A DNA stretch of 64,000 nt from Saururus chinensis (lineage: Eukaryota; Streptophyta; Magnoliopsida; Piperales; Saururaceae). This document shows, one piece after another, positions 45,621 through 56,516 of this stretch (positions within the stretch are counted from its first letter, which is position 1; every line of letters begins with the position of its first letter). Under the pieces are notes generated by a model. That model was given only the letters and a program-made list of their open reading frames with translations, ran no database searches and was not told where the DNA came from. The position numbers were made by a program, and so were the translations under genes. The stretch covers positions 21,028,995 to 21,092,994 of the forward strand of contig CP141142.1 in assembly GCA_035235625.1 (NCBI GenBank). The letters run 5' to 3'.

Positions 45621-46372
45621 AGAACACACATATTCCATATACATGACACATACTTATGCTAACATGTGTGACATATTCATAAGAAAATCTACCATATTTC
45701 ATTTTCTTGCCCTCATTCATCATGAGATCAGATTATTATTTTGTATCAAAAGTATTGAATCATACAATCCTAGCAAGTTGCTAAACATTTAAAGCATGTT
45801 ATCATGAAATTACGAGTTCAAAGATCCCTACCTTGTAATCCATGACATTGAATGTGAGCACATAATGATGGTGGCATTAGTGGTAGAGTTGGCCACCAAA
45901 AGCATGCCTCATCGAGAGAGCTGCTATCCCAAGGTTTAAGAAGTGTCCAAAGTAATCATAGCAGGATGGTGTGGCAGCAGTCTGTGCGGTGAAATTTGTG
46001 ATCCATGGAGGCACACTAGGGGCGGCTGGGAGAAAGATCATGCCAACGAGTGGCAAGTGCAACTAGAAGTTGAGGGTGGACTAAATGGAAGTTGGCCAAT
46101 AGCTAAGAGCGACTCGACTGGCCACAAGACATTGAAACAGCCAAAGACAACATGCAACAACAACTATTTCACATTTACAATGGCTCACATAAGGGGTGAA
46201 GGGCGTGGGTTTGTGCTTGTGTACAGAGTGATATAGGAGGACTCTGATGGTCAAAATAAATTTGGTGGCAGAGCCATTCAATGGTTTGGCGATGCAAAAA
46301 CGACACCTAAACCCTGTATTGCACATGTGGCCACTTGCACATGTTGCCAAAGGGAGGGGAAGAGGGCTGGAC

Positions 46373-49300
46373 TGTCACATCCCAAGGCCTAGAAGGGGGC
46401 GGTAGGGCCATGGCCAAAGGCGGTGGCCAACGAAGATGGCCTTCGCCATCAATTTGCTGAGGCAAGCTGACTAGAGGCCAATATACGTCTAGCAATGGTA
46501 GGACTCTGAATAGTGTGGTCAAACACATAACCGACAGAGGGGGAGTCTAGCTCATGCCAAAAAAAGAGGGGTGGTACTTTGCTAGCCATCTCTAAGCTAA
46601 AACCTATATGACAAGGGTGGTCCAAAGGTCGTCCGGCATCCAACGGGAGTACAGTGGCCCAAAACAAGCAAAAACATAGAATGGTTGGGGCCACAAGGAG
46701 GAACACGGGGATTCTCGATGGTTCTAGATAGCTCCTCCGTGGCCCTAGCAACTGGTCAGAGTTGGGTTCAATGGAGGGGGGTCAAAAAAGATGATGGCTA
46801 CCTTCTAGTAGCCCAAAACACACCGAGAACATAGAGAGAAATAATAGAGGAAGCTGAGGTAATAGCCTGGGTTTTCATTTACATAAACATGAGGCAATGC
46901 AAACTCATGGTGTTAACTTGCATAGCCAAGCATCTCAAACCATCAAATAAATTACCTAATAAAGAGATCTAATAATCAATCCAAGATCTTGGCACAACCA
47001 AGTGCAAGTACCTTAACATAATAAAATAATATGACCTAAAATCTTAGGGCAATACAATGCCTCAATGCAATCCAGCATAAAAGTAAGAGCAAAAGTCCTA
47101 CTAACTGAAGAAATCTACCCTGCTAGCAATGAGTAACGTCTACTAAAGAAGTCTTTCTACTCTGAATCGGGAGTGGAACCTGCATCACAAAGATGCATGA
47201 GTATTCCACTAATATTTAGTAGGTTGCATGAAAAACCACTCATAGTCAAAAGATTAAGATGATGTATTCAAAATAATAGAGATCATTAGGCAATGAACTA
47301 CAAAACACCAAATAGATAGTGACACATGTAAAAATAATACTTGGAACACTGAATAACAAATTGAACCATACTCACAAGGATGACCTTTAACTAATAAATG
47401 ACCGAAACAACTAAATTGAATGTAAACATTATTCAGGAAATAATTTACTTATTGTTGCCCGTAAAACCGACTCTGGCTCAAAGGAGTAACTCTATGCTAA
47501 CAGTAAATCCTAGCATCTCTAGAGATCCAATTGGATAAGCCATGGGCCTAGAGATATAGGTACCAACTGTGATCATGGACACGCTAGCCAGAAATAGATG
47601 AGGCTTCCATGATGCACAAAAACCTGAATCTGCATGAGGTGCTCAAAGAGCTGGGAACCAAAGCCTAGTAAGCGTCAAGGCTACACAGGTCTAAATTTCT
47701 GCCATGGCTATTACGATGAGCTTACTTAAAACTCAACATATGATACAATGCAGCCACATAAGGCAAAGGGATTAAAGACTGATCACAGCATATCATGCAT
47801 GCAATAGACTTACACAATCAGCAAGATAACATGCTGATTTTAGACTGAAACATGCAAGTCTATCAACAAGACTACGAATCAGAATTGATGCTGAGACAAA
47901 CTAATCAAATTAGCAAGCTAACATAACGATTCAGACTGAAGTACCTGGCAACATTCAAAATGATAACAAAACAAATTTAGTCTGAAAAGACTAACAATAT
48001 TCAGCAAGGTAACAAATCAAATAAAGGATGAAATGACTAACAAAAATCAGCATCATATTAACTCAAAGTGAAGCTGACACAACTAACAACATACCGCATG
48101 ATCATAACTCAAGTGTCGCTGATATGACTCAATCTAATAAGCAAGGCATACATCTAAATATGGCTGAGATAGAATAATTAAATCCAGTAAGACATGAATC
48201 AGGATAAAGCTGAGAATGAATGATTAAATTCAGCATGGCAATGGCACTAATTGAGGCTAAAATCCTGAAGTCAAATTTAGCAAAGTGGGGCACTAATTAT
48301 GCCTAAAAACCATGTGATGAAATCAATAATATAATCACATGAACTAAGGTTGAAAATTTGGGGATCAAATAAAAAAGACTTTAGGCACTAATCAGAGCTA
48401 ATTCATGTGATGAAATCAATAATATAATCACACAAACTAGGGCTGAAAATTATGGATTCAAATATGATTCAAAAGATGTCAAATTAGGCTAACATGTGTA
48501 ATCAAAATCAGCAAGGCATGGGCACAAATTAGGGCTACAACTTGTGATCAAAATCAGCAATGTATGGGCACAAATTAGGGCTAATACTTGTGGTCAAAAT
48601 CAGCAAGGTATGGGCACAAATTAGGGCTAATACTTGAGGTCAAATTCAGCAAAGTATGGGCACAAATTAGGGTAAAAGCCTATAATTAAAAATCAGCAAA
48701 GTTCATGCACGAATCAGGGCTAAAACCCACGATTAAACTCAGCAAGGTCCATGCATGAATCAGGGCTAAAAGAGAAAACTCAGCAAGGTTCATGCACGAT
48801 TTAGGGCTAAAACCTACGATTAAACTCATCAAGGTTCATGCACAAATCAGGGCTGAATGAGATAATTAAACTCAGCAAAGTTCATGCACGATTCAGGGCT
48901 AAAAGAGATAATTAAACTCAGCAAGGTTCATGCACGATTCAAGGCTAAAACCTATGATTAAACTCAGCAAGGTTCATGCACAAATCAGGGCTAAAACCTC
49001 CGATTAAACTTAGAAAGGTTCATGCACGATTCAGGCCTAAAACCTCTAATTAAACTCAGCAAGGTTCATGCACAATTCAGGCCTAAAACCTATGATTAAA
49101 CTCAGCAAGGTTCATGCACAAATCAGGGCTAAAAGAGATAATTAAACTCAGCAAAGTTCATGCACAAATCAGGGCTAAAAGTGATAATTAAACTCAGCAA
49201 AGTTCATGCATGATTCAAGGCTAAAACCTACATTAAACTCAACAAGGTTCATTCACGAATCAGGGCTAAAAGAGGTAATTAAACTTAGTAAAGTTGATGC

Positions 49301-50123
49301 ACGATTCGGGACAAATAGAGATGATTAAACTCAGATTCATTCATGCACAAATTAGGACAAATAGAGACGATAATAACCAGAATCATTCATGCATGAATTA
49401 GGGCAAATAGATATGATTAAAATCAGATTCATTCATGATTAAACTAGGCTGAAATATGAAATCAAATCTAGCACATTAAGGGTCGACCTAGGGCTGACAA
49501 GTATCATCAAATCATGATGACTATGGGTGTAAAAACTGCATGTACCTCTCTACCAGTCCACCTCCAAAGCTTGATGCCCTTGTTCCTATGCTTCTTCCGC
49601 CTCCAAACTGAGTCTAAAGGTGTCGCCTTTCCCCCTCCACAAGCTTCTTGTTGTGGTGCTCTTTTTGTGGGAGAAAGAAGAGAAGAAAAGAAAAGAGGAG
49701 GCCAATCCAAAAGCTAGGCCTCCGCCCTCCATAAACCTACTTATATACAAAATCCCTAGTTTCTAGGGGCTAAAATACATCAATTGGGCCAGACTAGAGG
49801 CTCCCTAGAGTCCTAAACCACCCTCCCTATAATCTAGGGCCGCCCCCTACTTTATAGGAGTGCCACCTACTTTATAGGAGTTGCTCCTACTAAGACTCTC
49901 TCTGCCTAATCCCTTATTCAATGTACTCTCCCACTCTTAAATTTTATTCCAAGGGAACCGAGCCCCCCAATTTCCAATTGGCCCACCCTTCACAACGAGG
50001 TCAGCCCCTTAACCCTAATTGGTTACTAGAGCTTGTTATTCATATGATTTCAAATCAATTGAAGCAAATAAAACAAACACACACACAAGTAAAAAAAAAT
50101 TACCTAGAATTTGGGATGTTACA
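46373..50123 (-). repeat. Long LTR (about 3.75 kb), minus orientation, containing a 46-bp array
   Basis: The left end is TGTCACATCCCAA (46373) and the right end TTGGGATGTTACA (50123): inverted termini agreeing at 12 of 13 positions. A polypurine tract follows at the right end, making this a 3' LTR read on the minus strand. A TATA box (GTATATAAGTAGG, minus) is at about 49740-49752. No coding sequence. The matching 5' LTR could not be established, so the left boundary is inferred from sequence alone. Confidence 0.5.
47780..49440. repeat. 46-bp tandem array, increasingly regular to the right
   Basis: The core TTAAACTCAGCAAGGTTCAT recurs exactly 46 bp apart (for example 48781, 48827, 48873, 48919, 48965). 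Clear units run about 48480-49300; further left (47780-48480) the units are diverged and of uneven length ('ggctgaa', 'aatcagca' words). More than 20 units. Confidence 0.85.
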
Positions 50124-50296
50124 TCAATCCCCCCTTAATAGGCATGTCATCCTCGAAATGGAGAGAGCTAATCGGCAAAAAGCTCTGGGTGTGCTTGCCT
50201 CATCTCCGACCCTACCTAAGTAGTGTAATTAAATATTCTACTCATATTATTTCATACAGTCATGTACATGCAGATAGCTTTAAGGCTCTGATACCA
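50124..50296 (-). other. Minimal retroelement interior: polypurine tract and primer site about 160 bp apart
   Basis: On the minus strand the primer site TGGTATCAGAGC (exact initiator-Met type) is at 50296-50285, and TTAAGGGGGGATTGA (polypurine tract, 50138-50124) lies directly before an LTR start TGTAACATCCC. Between them there is only non-coding DNA that includes TTTCGAGGATGACATG, a 3'-end phrase of Tekay-type elements. Nothing of gag or pol remains. Confidence 0.7.
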
Positions 50297-50297
50297 A

Positions 50298-50660
50298 CAA
50301 GCATGAATTAGGGCAAATATAAGTGGTTAAACTCGGCATGATTCGAGCATGAATTGGGGAAAATATAGGTGGTTAAACTCAGCATGAATCAAGAATGAAT
50401 TAGGGCAAATATAGGTAGTTAAACTCAGCATGAATCAAGCATAAATCAGGGTAAATATAGGCAGTTAAACTCAGCATGAATCAAGCATTAATTAAGGAAA
50501 ATATAGGTGGTTGAACTCAGCATGAATCAAGCATGAATTAGGGTATATATAGGTGGTTAAATTCAGCATGAATCAAGCATGAATTAGGGCATATATGGGT
50601 GGCTAAACATAGCAAGAATTTGGGTAAATATCAGGGCAAATATAGGTGGTTAAACAGCCG
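50298..50660. repeat. Second 46-bp tandem array (about 8 units)
   Basis: Units 'ggttaaactcagcatgaatc' plus 'aagcatgaattagggcaaatata' recur every 46 bp (50334, 50380, 50426 and on). Same period and same TTAAACTCAGCA core as the 47780-49440 array, lying directly after the primer site. Confidence 0.85.
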
Positions 50661-51130
50661 AGCAGATTGTGCAGAGATGTAACGACCCGACCCAAGCCGG
50701 GCCCACAAAATCACTAATAGGAAAATTTTTCTTTTCTTTGAGCCAAGAATCATCGTCTGAGTGCCAGAGGTACAACGTTTGTCTACGCACTACGGAGCTT
50801 TAAGGCTTCCTCGTACGTAGACTTAGGTTGTAACGAACACGTACACACGACTAAGCTTCATAGTTCATCGCGTGTAAAACATAATAAAACATATTATTAT
50901 AATGATTTGGATCGGGCCAACGTGGCCTTGCCGTTGCTTGCCTACGTACATATTGGATATTATTCTAATACGATTAGATCCGAACGTAGTTCTGCCTAAT
51001 GGCTACTACATACTACAAACATCACAAAATTATATGTATAAAATACATATCTCCGAATATTTAATCGGAGTATACAAACACTCATTATATATCGGAGTCA
51101 AGCGGAAGTTAATAAATTAAAAGAATCATA

Positions 51131-51242
51131 CATCTCGCTCTACCACAGAGCGGGATCAAAATCTCATACACATATCTCGCTCTATCACTGAGCCGAGACT
51201 GAGAACACAAATTACACGTCTCGCTCTACCCTAGAGCGAGAC
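51131..51242. repeat. Three spaced hairpin words in the LARD LTR
   Basis: CTCGCTCTA...AGAGCGGG (from 51133), CTCGCTCTA...GAGCCGAG (from 51177) and GTCTCGCTCTA-CCC-TAGAGCGAGAC (51218-51242) lie about 44 bp apart. The third is a perfect 11-bp stem with a 3-base loop. The same trio is in the other LTR, ending at 57081. Confidence 0.7.
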
Positions 51243-51259
51243 CACACACGTCATATAAG

Positions 51260-51600
51260 TATACATCATGGCATATAGGCACATAGCATGACATATAGGC
51301 ACATAGCATAGTATATAGGCACATAGCATGGCATATAGGTACATAGCGTAGGATATAGGCACATAGCATAGGATATAGGCACATAGCATGGCATATAGGT
51401 ATATAGCATAGGATAAGGCACATAGCATGGCATATAGGCACATAGCATGGCATATAGGTACATAGCATAGTATATAGGCACATAGCATGGCATATAGGCA
51501 CATAGCATATTATGTAGGCACATAGCATGACATATAGGCACATAGCATAGTATATAGGTACATAGCATAGTATATAGGCACATAGCATGACATATATATA
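51260..51600. repeat. 20-bp tandem array in the LARD 3' LTR
   Basis: About 17 units of GGCATATAGGCACATAGCAT with G/A and T/A variants. The matching array in the other LTR is at 57105-57440. Confidence 0.9.
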
Positions 51601-52283
51601 TCGTAGCATAACACACATCATAACTTAGCACATGCTGTACGGAAGATCAGAAATGCTTACTTCTATCATAACCCATACAGTATCGGTATCCACGGATAGA
51701 ACCCCGTCTTACTTCGGGTGTCTTTTTCTTGTTTCGTTGTTTGGGCAGGGCCTTGCTTAATCTCGGGGCATTTCCTCCTTATAAGATTGTCAGCTCAGAA
51801 AATGGAACCCACCATCGGGTAGAACACCTTCGATTTAGTCAAGAACGGCTCTTGAATCGACTAAATCGGAGTTGGGATGGTTAGAAACAGAGAAAACAAA
51901 GTTGGTCGGTACGGGTAGAACCTCTCCTTGTCTTGGGGCGTTTCCTCTTCATACGATTGCTAACTCAGAAAATGGAACCCTCCATCGCGTAGAACATACT
52001 CGATTTAGTCAAGAACGCCTCTTGAATTGACTAAATCGGAGTTAGGATGGCCGAAAACAGAGAAAACGAAGGCGATTGATGCTCGAAGGTAGCGGGCAGA
52101 ACCTCCTCTTGTCTTGGGGCGTTTTCCTCCTTATACGGACTCCAACTTGAAGAAAGGACCACTCCATTGCGTAGAGCACGCTTGATTTAGTGGGAAACGG
52201 GTCTTGAATGGCCTTAATTGGCTTCAGAACGGTTAGAAACAGAGGAAAAGAGGTTCCAGTTTTACAATGGAGCGAAATGGGGG

Positions 52284-52505
52284 TTTAAATAGCCCCCGAG
52301 CCGCCAAAACCGCGGCGCCGCTGTTTCTACGGCGGCGCCCACCAAAAATGCTTGCGGGTCATGCCCGCGCGTGACGCAGGTCGTGACCGCTCGCGAACTC
52401 GCGGCCCACACGGAACCGCGGCGCCCGCGGTAACGCGGGCGCGCGTCGCGCCGCGCCACGCTGGCTCGCGCTGCGGTGCGCGCCAGTCGCGCACCGCGTG
52501 CCGGC
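52284..52505 (-). promoter_or_regulatory. LARD LTR promoter: TATA box and GC-rich upstream block
   Basis: The minus strand reads GGGGGCTATTTAAACCCCC around 52281-52296; TATTTAAA is at 52291-52284, with G/C arms that make it a palindrome. Upstream, 52292-52505 is very rich in CG dinucleotides (GCGCGCGTCGCG type). Same in the second LTR (58124-58131 and 58132-58325). Confidence 0.65.
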
Positions 52506-52892
52506 TCACCCATATTTATCCATTTTTTATTTTTTTATTTTTATTTTTATACTTAAAATTACAAACGTGCGTATCTTTCTACCCCGGAATCGGATTCGCG
52601 CATTCTAGGTACCGTTGGACTCGTATCGTCGAGCCCTTCAATACAAGCCCACTTAAAGCAGCAAAACACACTATTTCCAAGTGGGTCTCACCTATATTAC
52701 ACGTTTCTTAAATATCGTAATTTCCGGTCCCGACCTCCGTTTCGCGCGTTCTTCGAATCGTTGTGCTCGTTATGCCAAGATCTACCTGGTTACGGGTATT
52801 TCATCTAATGAAAACCCTTAATATTAATCTCAAATTACCGAATTACCCTTAACCCTCCCGGGTTAAGCGTAACCGAAAAACGGGTCGTTACA

Positions 52893-52909
52893 TTCTTCCC
52901 CCCTTAATA
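52893..52909 (-). other. Polypurine tract of the LARD
   Basis: The minus strand reads TTAAGGGGGGAAGAA directly before the LTR start TGTAACGACCCG. Confidence 0.85.
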
Positions 52910-53490
52910 GAATTGTGTCCTCGCAATTCGCCTAAACTACTCTTCTAAACACAACTAAATTCAGTCATTAATCAAGCACAAATCACAGATAAAATTCCGT
53001 TAATCTAATATCGGGGGAAATCTTCACAAAGAAAATTTAATAGTTCACAAACGTATGAAATACTTTATACAAAATTTGATAATTTAGATCAGATAAAATC
53101 GTCACAACATAATCTGATAACTTATGACCGGATAAAACACTCTAAAACACAATCTAATGCTTATGTCAGAATCAGATAGATTGAAATTCAAACTCAAAAC
53201 ACAAACGGCAATTCCGGATTAATCAAATCCTGTCAAACACAATTCAAAACACTTCCGGATTCCTTTATCCGTTACTCACAATTCGACAATTTGGTCGAAA
53301 AATTGTTTCACAAAATTCAATATTTAATTCAAAGTCAAATAAATCTTCATTTAGAAATCTGATATGTCGTTCAAAATCAGACATATCATTCTTTCAAAGT
53401 TCAATAATTTGATCGTTCAACAAAATCTGATAAATTATTCATAAATGAAATCCAATAGTAATTTCAAAATCGGATAAATCATTATTCAGA

Positions 53491-54037
53491 AATCTGAAAA
53501 CACAATCACAGAATGTCGCAATACCAGACGACTTACACCCGCGCCCATGGGGCGACGCGAGACTGAAAGGAAGGGATTTACCCATGACATCCCAATCCTG
53601 TGCGCACCAGATGCCAAATTTGGCGGTATCCAAAATCATAATAATTCTTAGTTCCGAGGAACCGAGAACTATTCAGATGACACGATTGCCCAAAACTCGG
53701 AGAAATTTTTGAAAAGAGGAGATGATTTTAAAGTCAGAGCTTTGTTTTCATAAAAGTAGTAGAAAACTTTTAGCAAAACTTTGGCGAGTCAAAATCTTGG
53801 TATAAATTTTTACTTAGTAGGTCGAACTAAGTTCTAAGTATATGTTTTGTGCACATAAGAAAATATTGTGTCAACTTTCTTTTGAAATCATTCAAAAAAT
53901 CTGAAAACACGATCACAGAATGTCTCGATACCAGATGACTTACACCCGTGCCCATGGGGTGATGCGAGACAGAAAGGAAGGGATTTACCCATGACATCCC
54001 AATCTTGTGCACGCCAGATGCCAAATTTGGCAGTATC
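53491..54037. repeat. 140-bp direct duplication in the LARD interior
   Basis: 53491-53630 and 53898-54037 share 'aatctgaaaacac', 'cccatggggcga/tgatgcgag' and 'ccagatgccaaatttggc' in the same order with few changes, about 407 bp apart. Confidence 0.8.
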
Positions 54038-54174
54038 AGAATTGATAGCTTTTGGGCTTTATACCAAATAACTATCTAGACGGTCCGCAGACCCAAATCA
54101 TCAAAAACTTCATTATCAAATCAAATCCTGAATAAACATTTTTGATTAAATCAGATTTGTAATTGAAATTCATT

Positions 54175-55255
54175 TCAATATACTAGCGGAAATAACCTTG
54201 GAGCAGTCCACTAACACCTTATGTCATATACCACGAGTATTTGATGGTTTCTTCTTAGCAATTCCGCAGGCAATTGAGATAAATTTACTAAATTTCAAAT
54301 CTAATTTCAAATACTGAAGGATTTGAAATTAAAATTCCATATATAATCCACCAGTAGATTCAACCTTAGATTAATCCACTAACGCCTGATATTTCATATC
54401 GCAGGTGTTTAGTGATTTCTCTTCGGGATTTCTATTATTTTTCAAAACATATTTTAAACAAATTTTCAAAATACTCATATTTCGGAAATGAGATTCGTAT
54501 AAATACATCGGTAAAATTTACTGCAGAGTTGTCCACTAACACTCCACCTTCTATACCGTGGGTGTTTGCTGGTTACTCTGAGATGGTTCTACCGCCTTTG
54601 AAATAATCAAAAATATTTTCTGAAATAGACAATTTGAAATCAAATTTCAATACCCGAGTAGAATTAACAGTAGGGTGTTCCACTAGCGCTTCATGTCCCA
54701 TACCATGAGCAGTTAGCGGTTACCTCGTGGAAATTCTACCGTCTTTGAAAACATATTTCAAATCATATTTTGTTTAAATACCCAAGTAGAATTAACTGTT
54801 GAGTCTTCCACTAGCACTACATGTCTCATACCATGAGCGGTTAGCGGTTACCTCTTAGAAATTCTACCGTCTTTGAAAACATATTTCAAATCATATTTTG
54901 TTTAAGCATCCAAGTAGAATTAACTGTAGGGTTTTCCACTAGCGCTACATGTCTCATACCATGAGCGGTTAGCGGTTACCTCTTGGTAATTCTACCGTCT
55001 TTGAAAACATATTTCAAATCATATTTTGTTTAAGCATCCGAGTAGAATTAACCGTAGGGTTTTCCACTAGCGCTAGATGTCTCATACCATGAGCGGTTAG
55101 CGGTTACCTCTTGGTAATTCTACCGTCTTTGAAAACATATTTCAAATCATATTTTGTTTAAGCATCTGAGTAGAATTAACCGTAGGGTTTTCCACTAGCG
55201 CTACATATCTCATACCATGAGCGGTTAGTGGTTACGCTATGGTAATTCTACCGCG
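54175..55255. repeat. 128-bp tandem array in the LARD interior
   Basis: 'ctttgaaaac' recurs at 54743, 54871, 54999 and 55127, exactly 128 bp apart. Each unit has a TAGCGCTA palindrome or variant after 'tccac', then CCATGAGCGGTTAGCGGTTA. Three diverged units at about 54190, 54375 and 54530 precede it with longer spacing. Confidence 0.9.
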
Positions 55256-56502
55256 GTTTAAAATACATTTAAAATCGAAGTTGTTGAAAATATTTAAAAA
55301 GAATCATGTCAAAACAAAATTTTCGATTGAGTCAAATTCAAAATCACAATTTATAAAAATAAAGGTTTCCGATTAAATCGAAAGCCATATGAGAAAACAA
55401 AATTTCAATTCATAGTTGATTAAAAATTTGAAATTTAGAAAGATCAAAATCTGTCTGGAATTCAATGTAATACATGCAAAATGGAATTCTAAATGAATTC
55501 TAAATCAAATTATTTAGAAAGAAATTTCATATAACTTACGATTAAAATTATCATTCATAAAAATCATACTTCATATAAAATTCAATATCACAAAATGAAA
55601 GGTTCAAAAGCAAAGTTCATATTAAATCCAAAAAATTAAACATGATGCAACACATGTAGAATGAAATTCTAAATTAAATCTAAATCAACTTATTTAGAAA
55701 GAATTTTCATATAACCCACGATTAAAAATCAAATTTCATAAAATCGGGCTTCATATAAATCACATATACAAAATGAAAAGTTCAAAAGCAAAATTCATAT
55801 GAAATCCAATTTCTAAATTGATTGAAATAAAAAAAAATTAAACAAGATGCAACAAATTTAGACTTAAGCTATAAACAAATTTCAATTGAAAAATCAAAAT
55901 AATCAAATTGACGATTACATCAAATTTTCATGCAACACATGGCGATAAAAATCTCAATTAATTATACGATTAAATTTCATAATAAATTAGATGCACCATA
56001 TTCAAAGCAAAAATTCTAATTCTAATTTAAAATTGACATCTATAAAGTATAAGCTTGTCATCAATCAGATACACATACATAACATAAAACTTTAAAATTA
56101 CTTCTAATAAAGTAATTTAGAATTTGTCAGAATTAAAGTTCGAACTAATTTAGAATCAAATCTGATACGACTTGTTGATAACAACATAATCAAAACATTC
56201 TTTATTTAAGATCGAAATTCATAAAATAGAAGTCTATCTTAAATTAAAAATTATTGATAAAACAAAAATTCAAAATTAGAGTTTGTGTAAGATTCGATAA
56301 CAAATGGGCATAACCACAAGAAGAAAATCGGATTTTATTTGAAATCCACGACACCACGTACAGAAGAGAAATAAAAAAAAACTCACAATTCATTTAAAAA
56401 ATAATCAAAATGCATTCAAAAGAGAAATTCTATTTATTTCAAAATTCAAATGAAAATACTTATTAAATTAATAAAATATTACGCTCTCGCAGACAGATCA
56501 AT

Positions 56503-56514
56503 GCTCCGATACCA
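56503..56514 (-). other. Primer binding site of the LARD
   Basis: The minus strand reads TGGTATCGGAGC, two bases from the LTR end, one base from the canonical initiator-Met site. Confidence 0.9.
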
Positions 56515-56516
56515 AT

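Larger units (their letters stand above)
43552..46372. other. LTR-like DNA without recognisable genes
   Basis: AT-rich, with 'gagtattttcgtattcaat' near 43840, a phrase type common in gypsy LTRs, and two tandem repeat patches (44030-44335, 45530-45620). Short open frames carry no known domain. No LTR pair could be delimited. Confidence 0.4.
50678..52892 (-). repeat. LARD 3' LTR (2215 bp)
   Basis: Next to the polypurine tract at its right end. Contains a TATA box, a GC-rich block, a 20-bp repeat array and three hairpin words near the left end. Open frames in the array and in the GC block are artefacts of repetition and composition. Confidence 0.9.
52910..56502 (-). other. LARD interior, non-coding
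   Basis: No open frame above about 66 aa and no protein motif on either strand. It holds a 140-bp duplication (53491-53630, 53898-54037), a 128-bp tandem array (54615-55255) preceded by diverged units from 54175, and AT-rich DNA with many 'aaattcaaat' words to 56500. Confidence 0.8.

Noticed and set aside
48480-49440. Regularly spaced repeats resembling a CRISPR array
   Set aside because: Units are directly adjacent 46-bp tandem copies with no unique spacers and no cas genes, in a plant retroelement context.
51226-51631. Overlapping minus-strand frames of 90-131 aa with repeated YVPICHAMCLY wording, and the twin set at 57065-57533
   Set aside because: All three frames are open because the 20-bp array lacks stops. 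The period of 20 bases makes every frame repeat. No domain, start context or independent support.
52262-52711. Arg/Ala-rich frames in the GC block (also 58073-58428)
   Set aside because: Composition artefact of a CG-dense LTR promoter block; frames overlap on both strands and differ between the two LTR copies.
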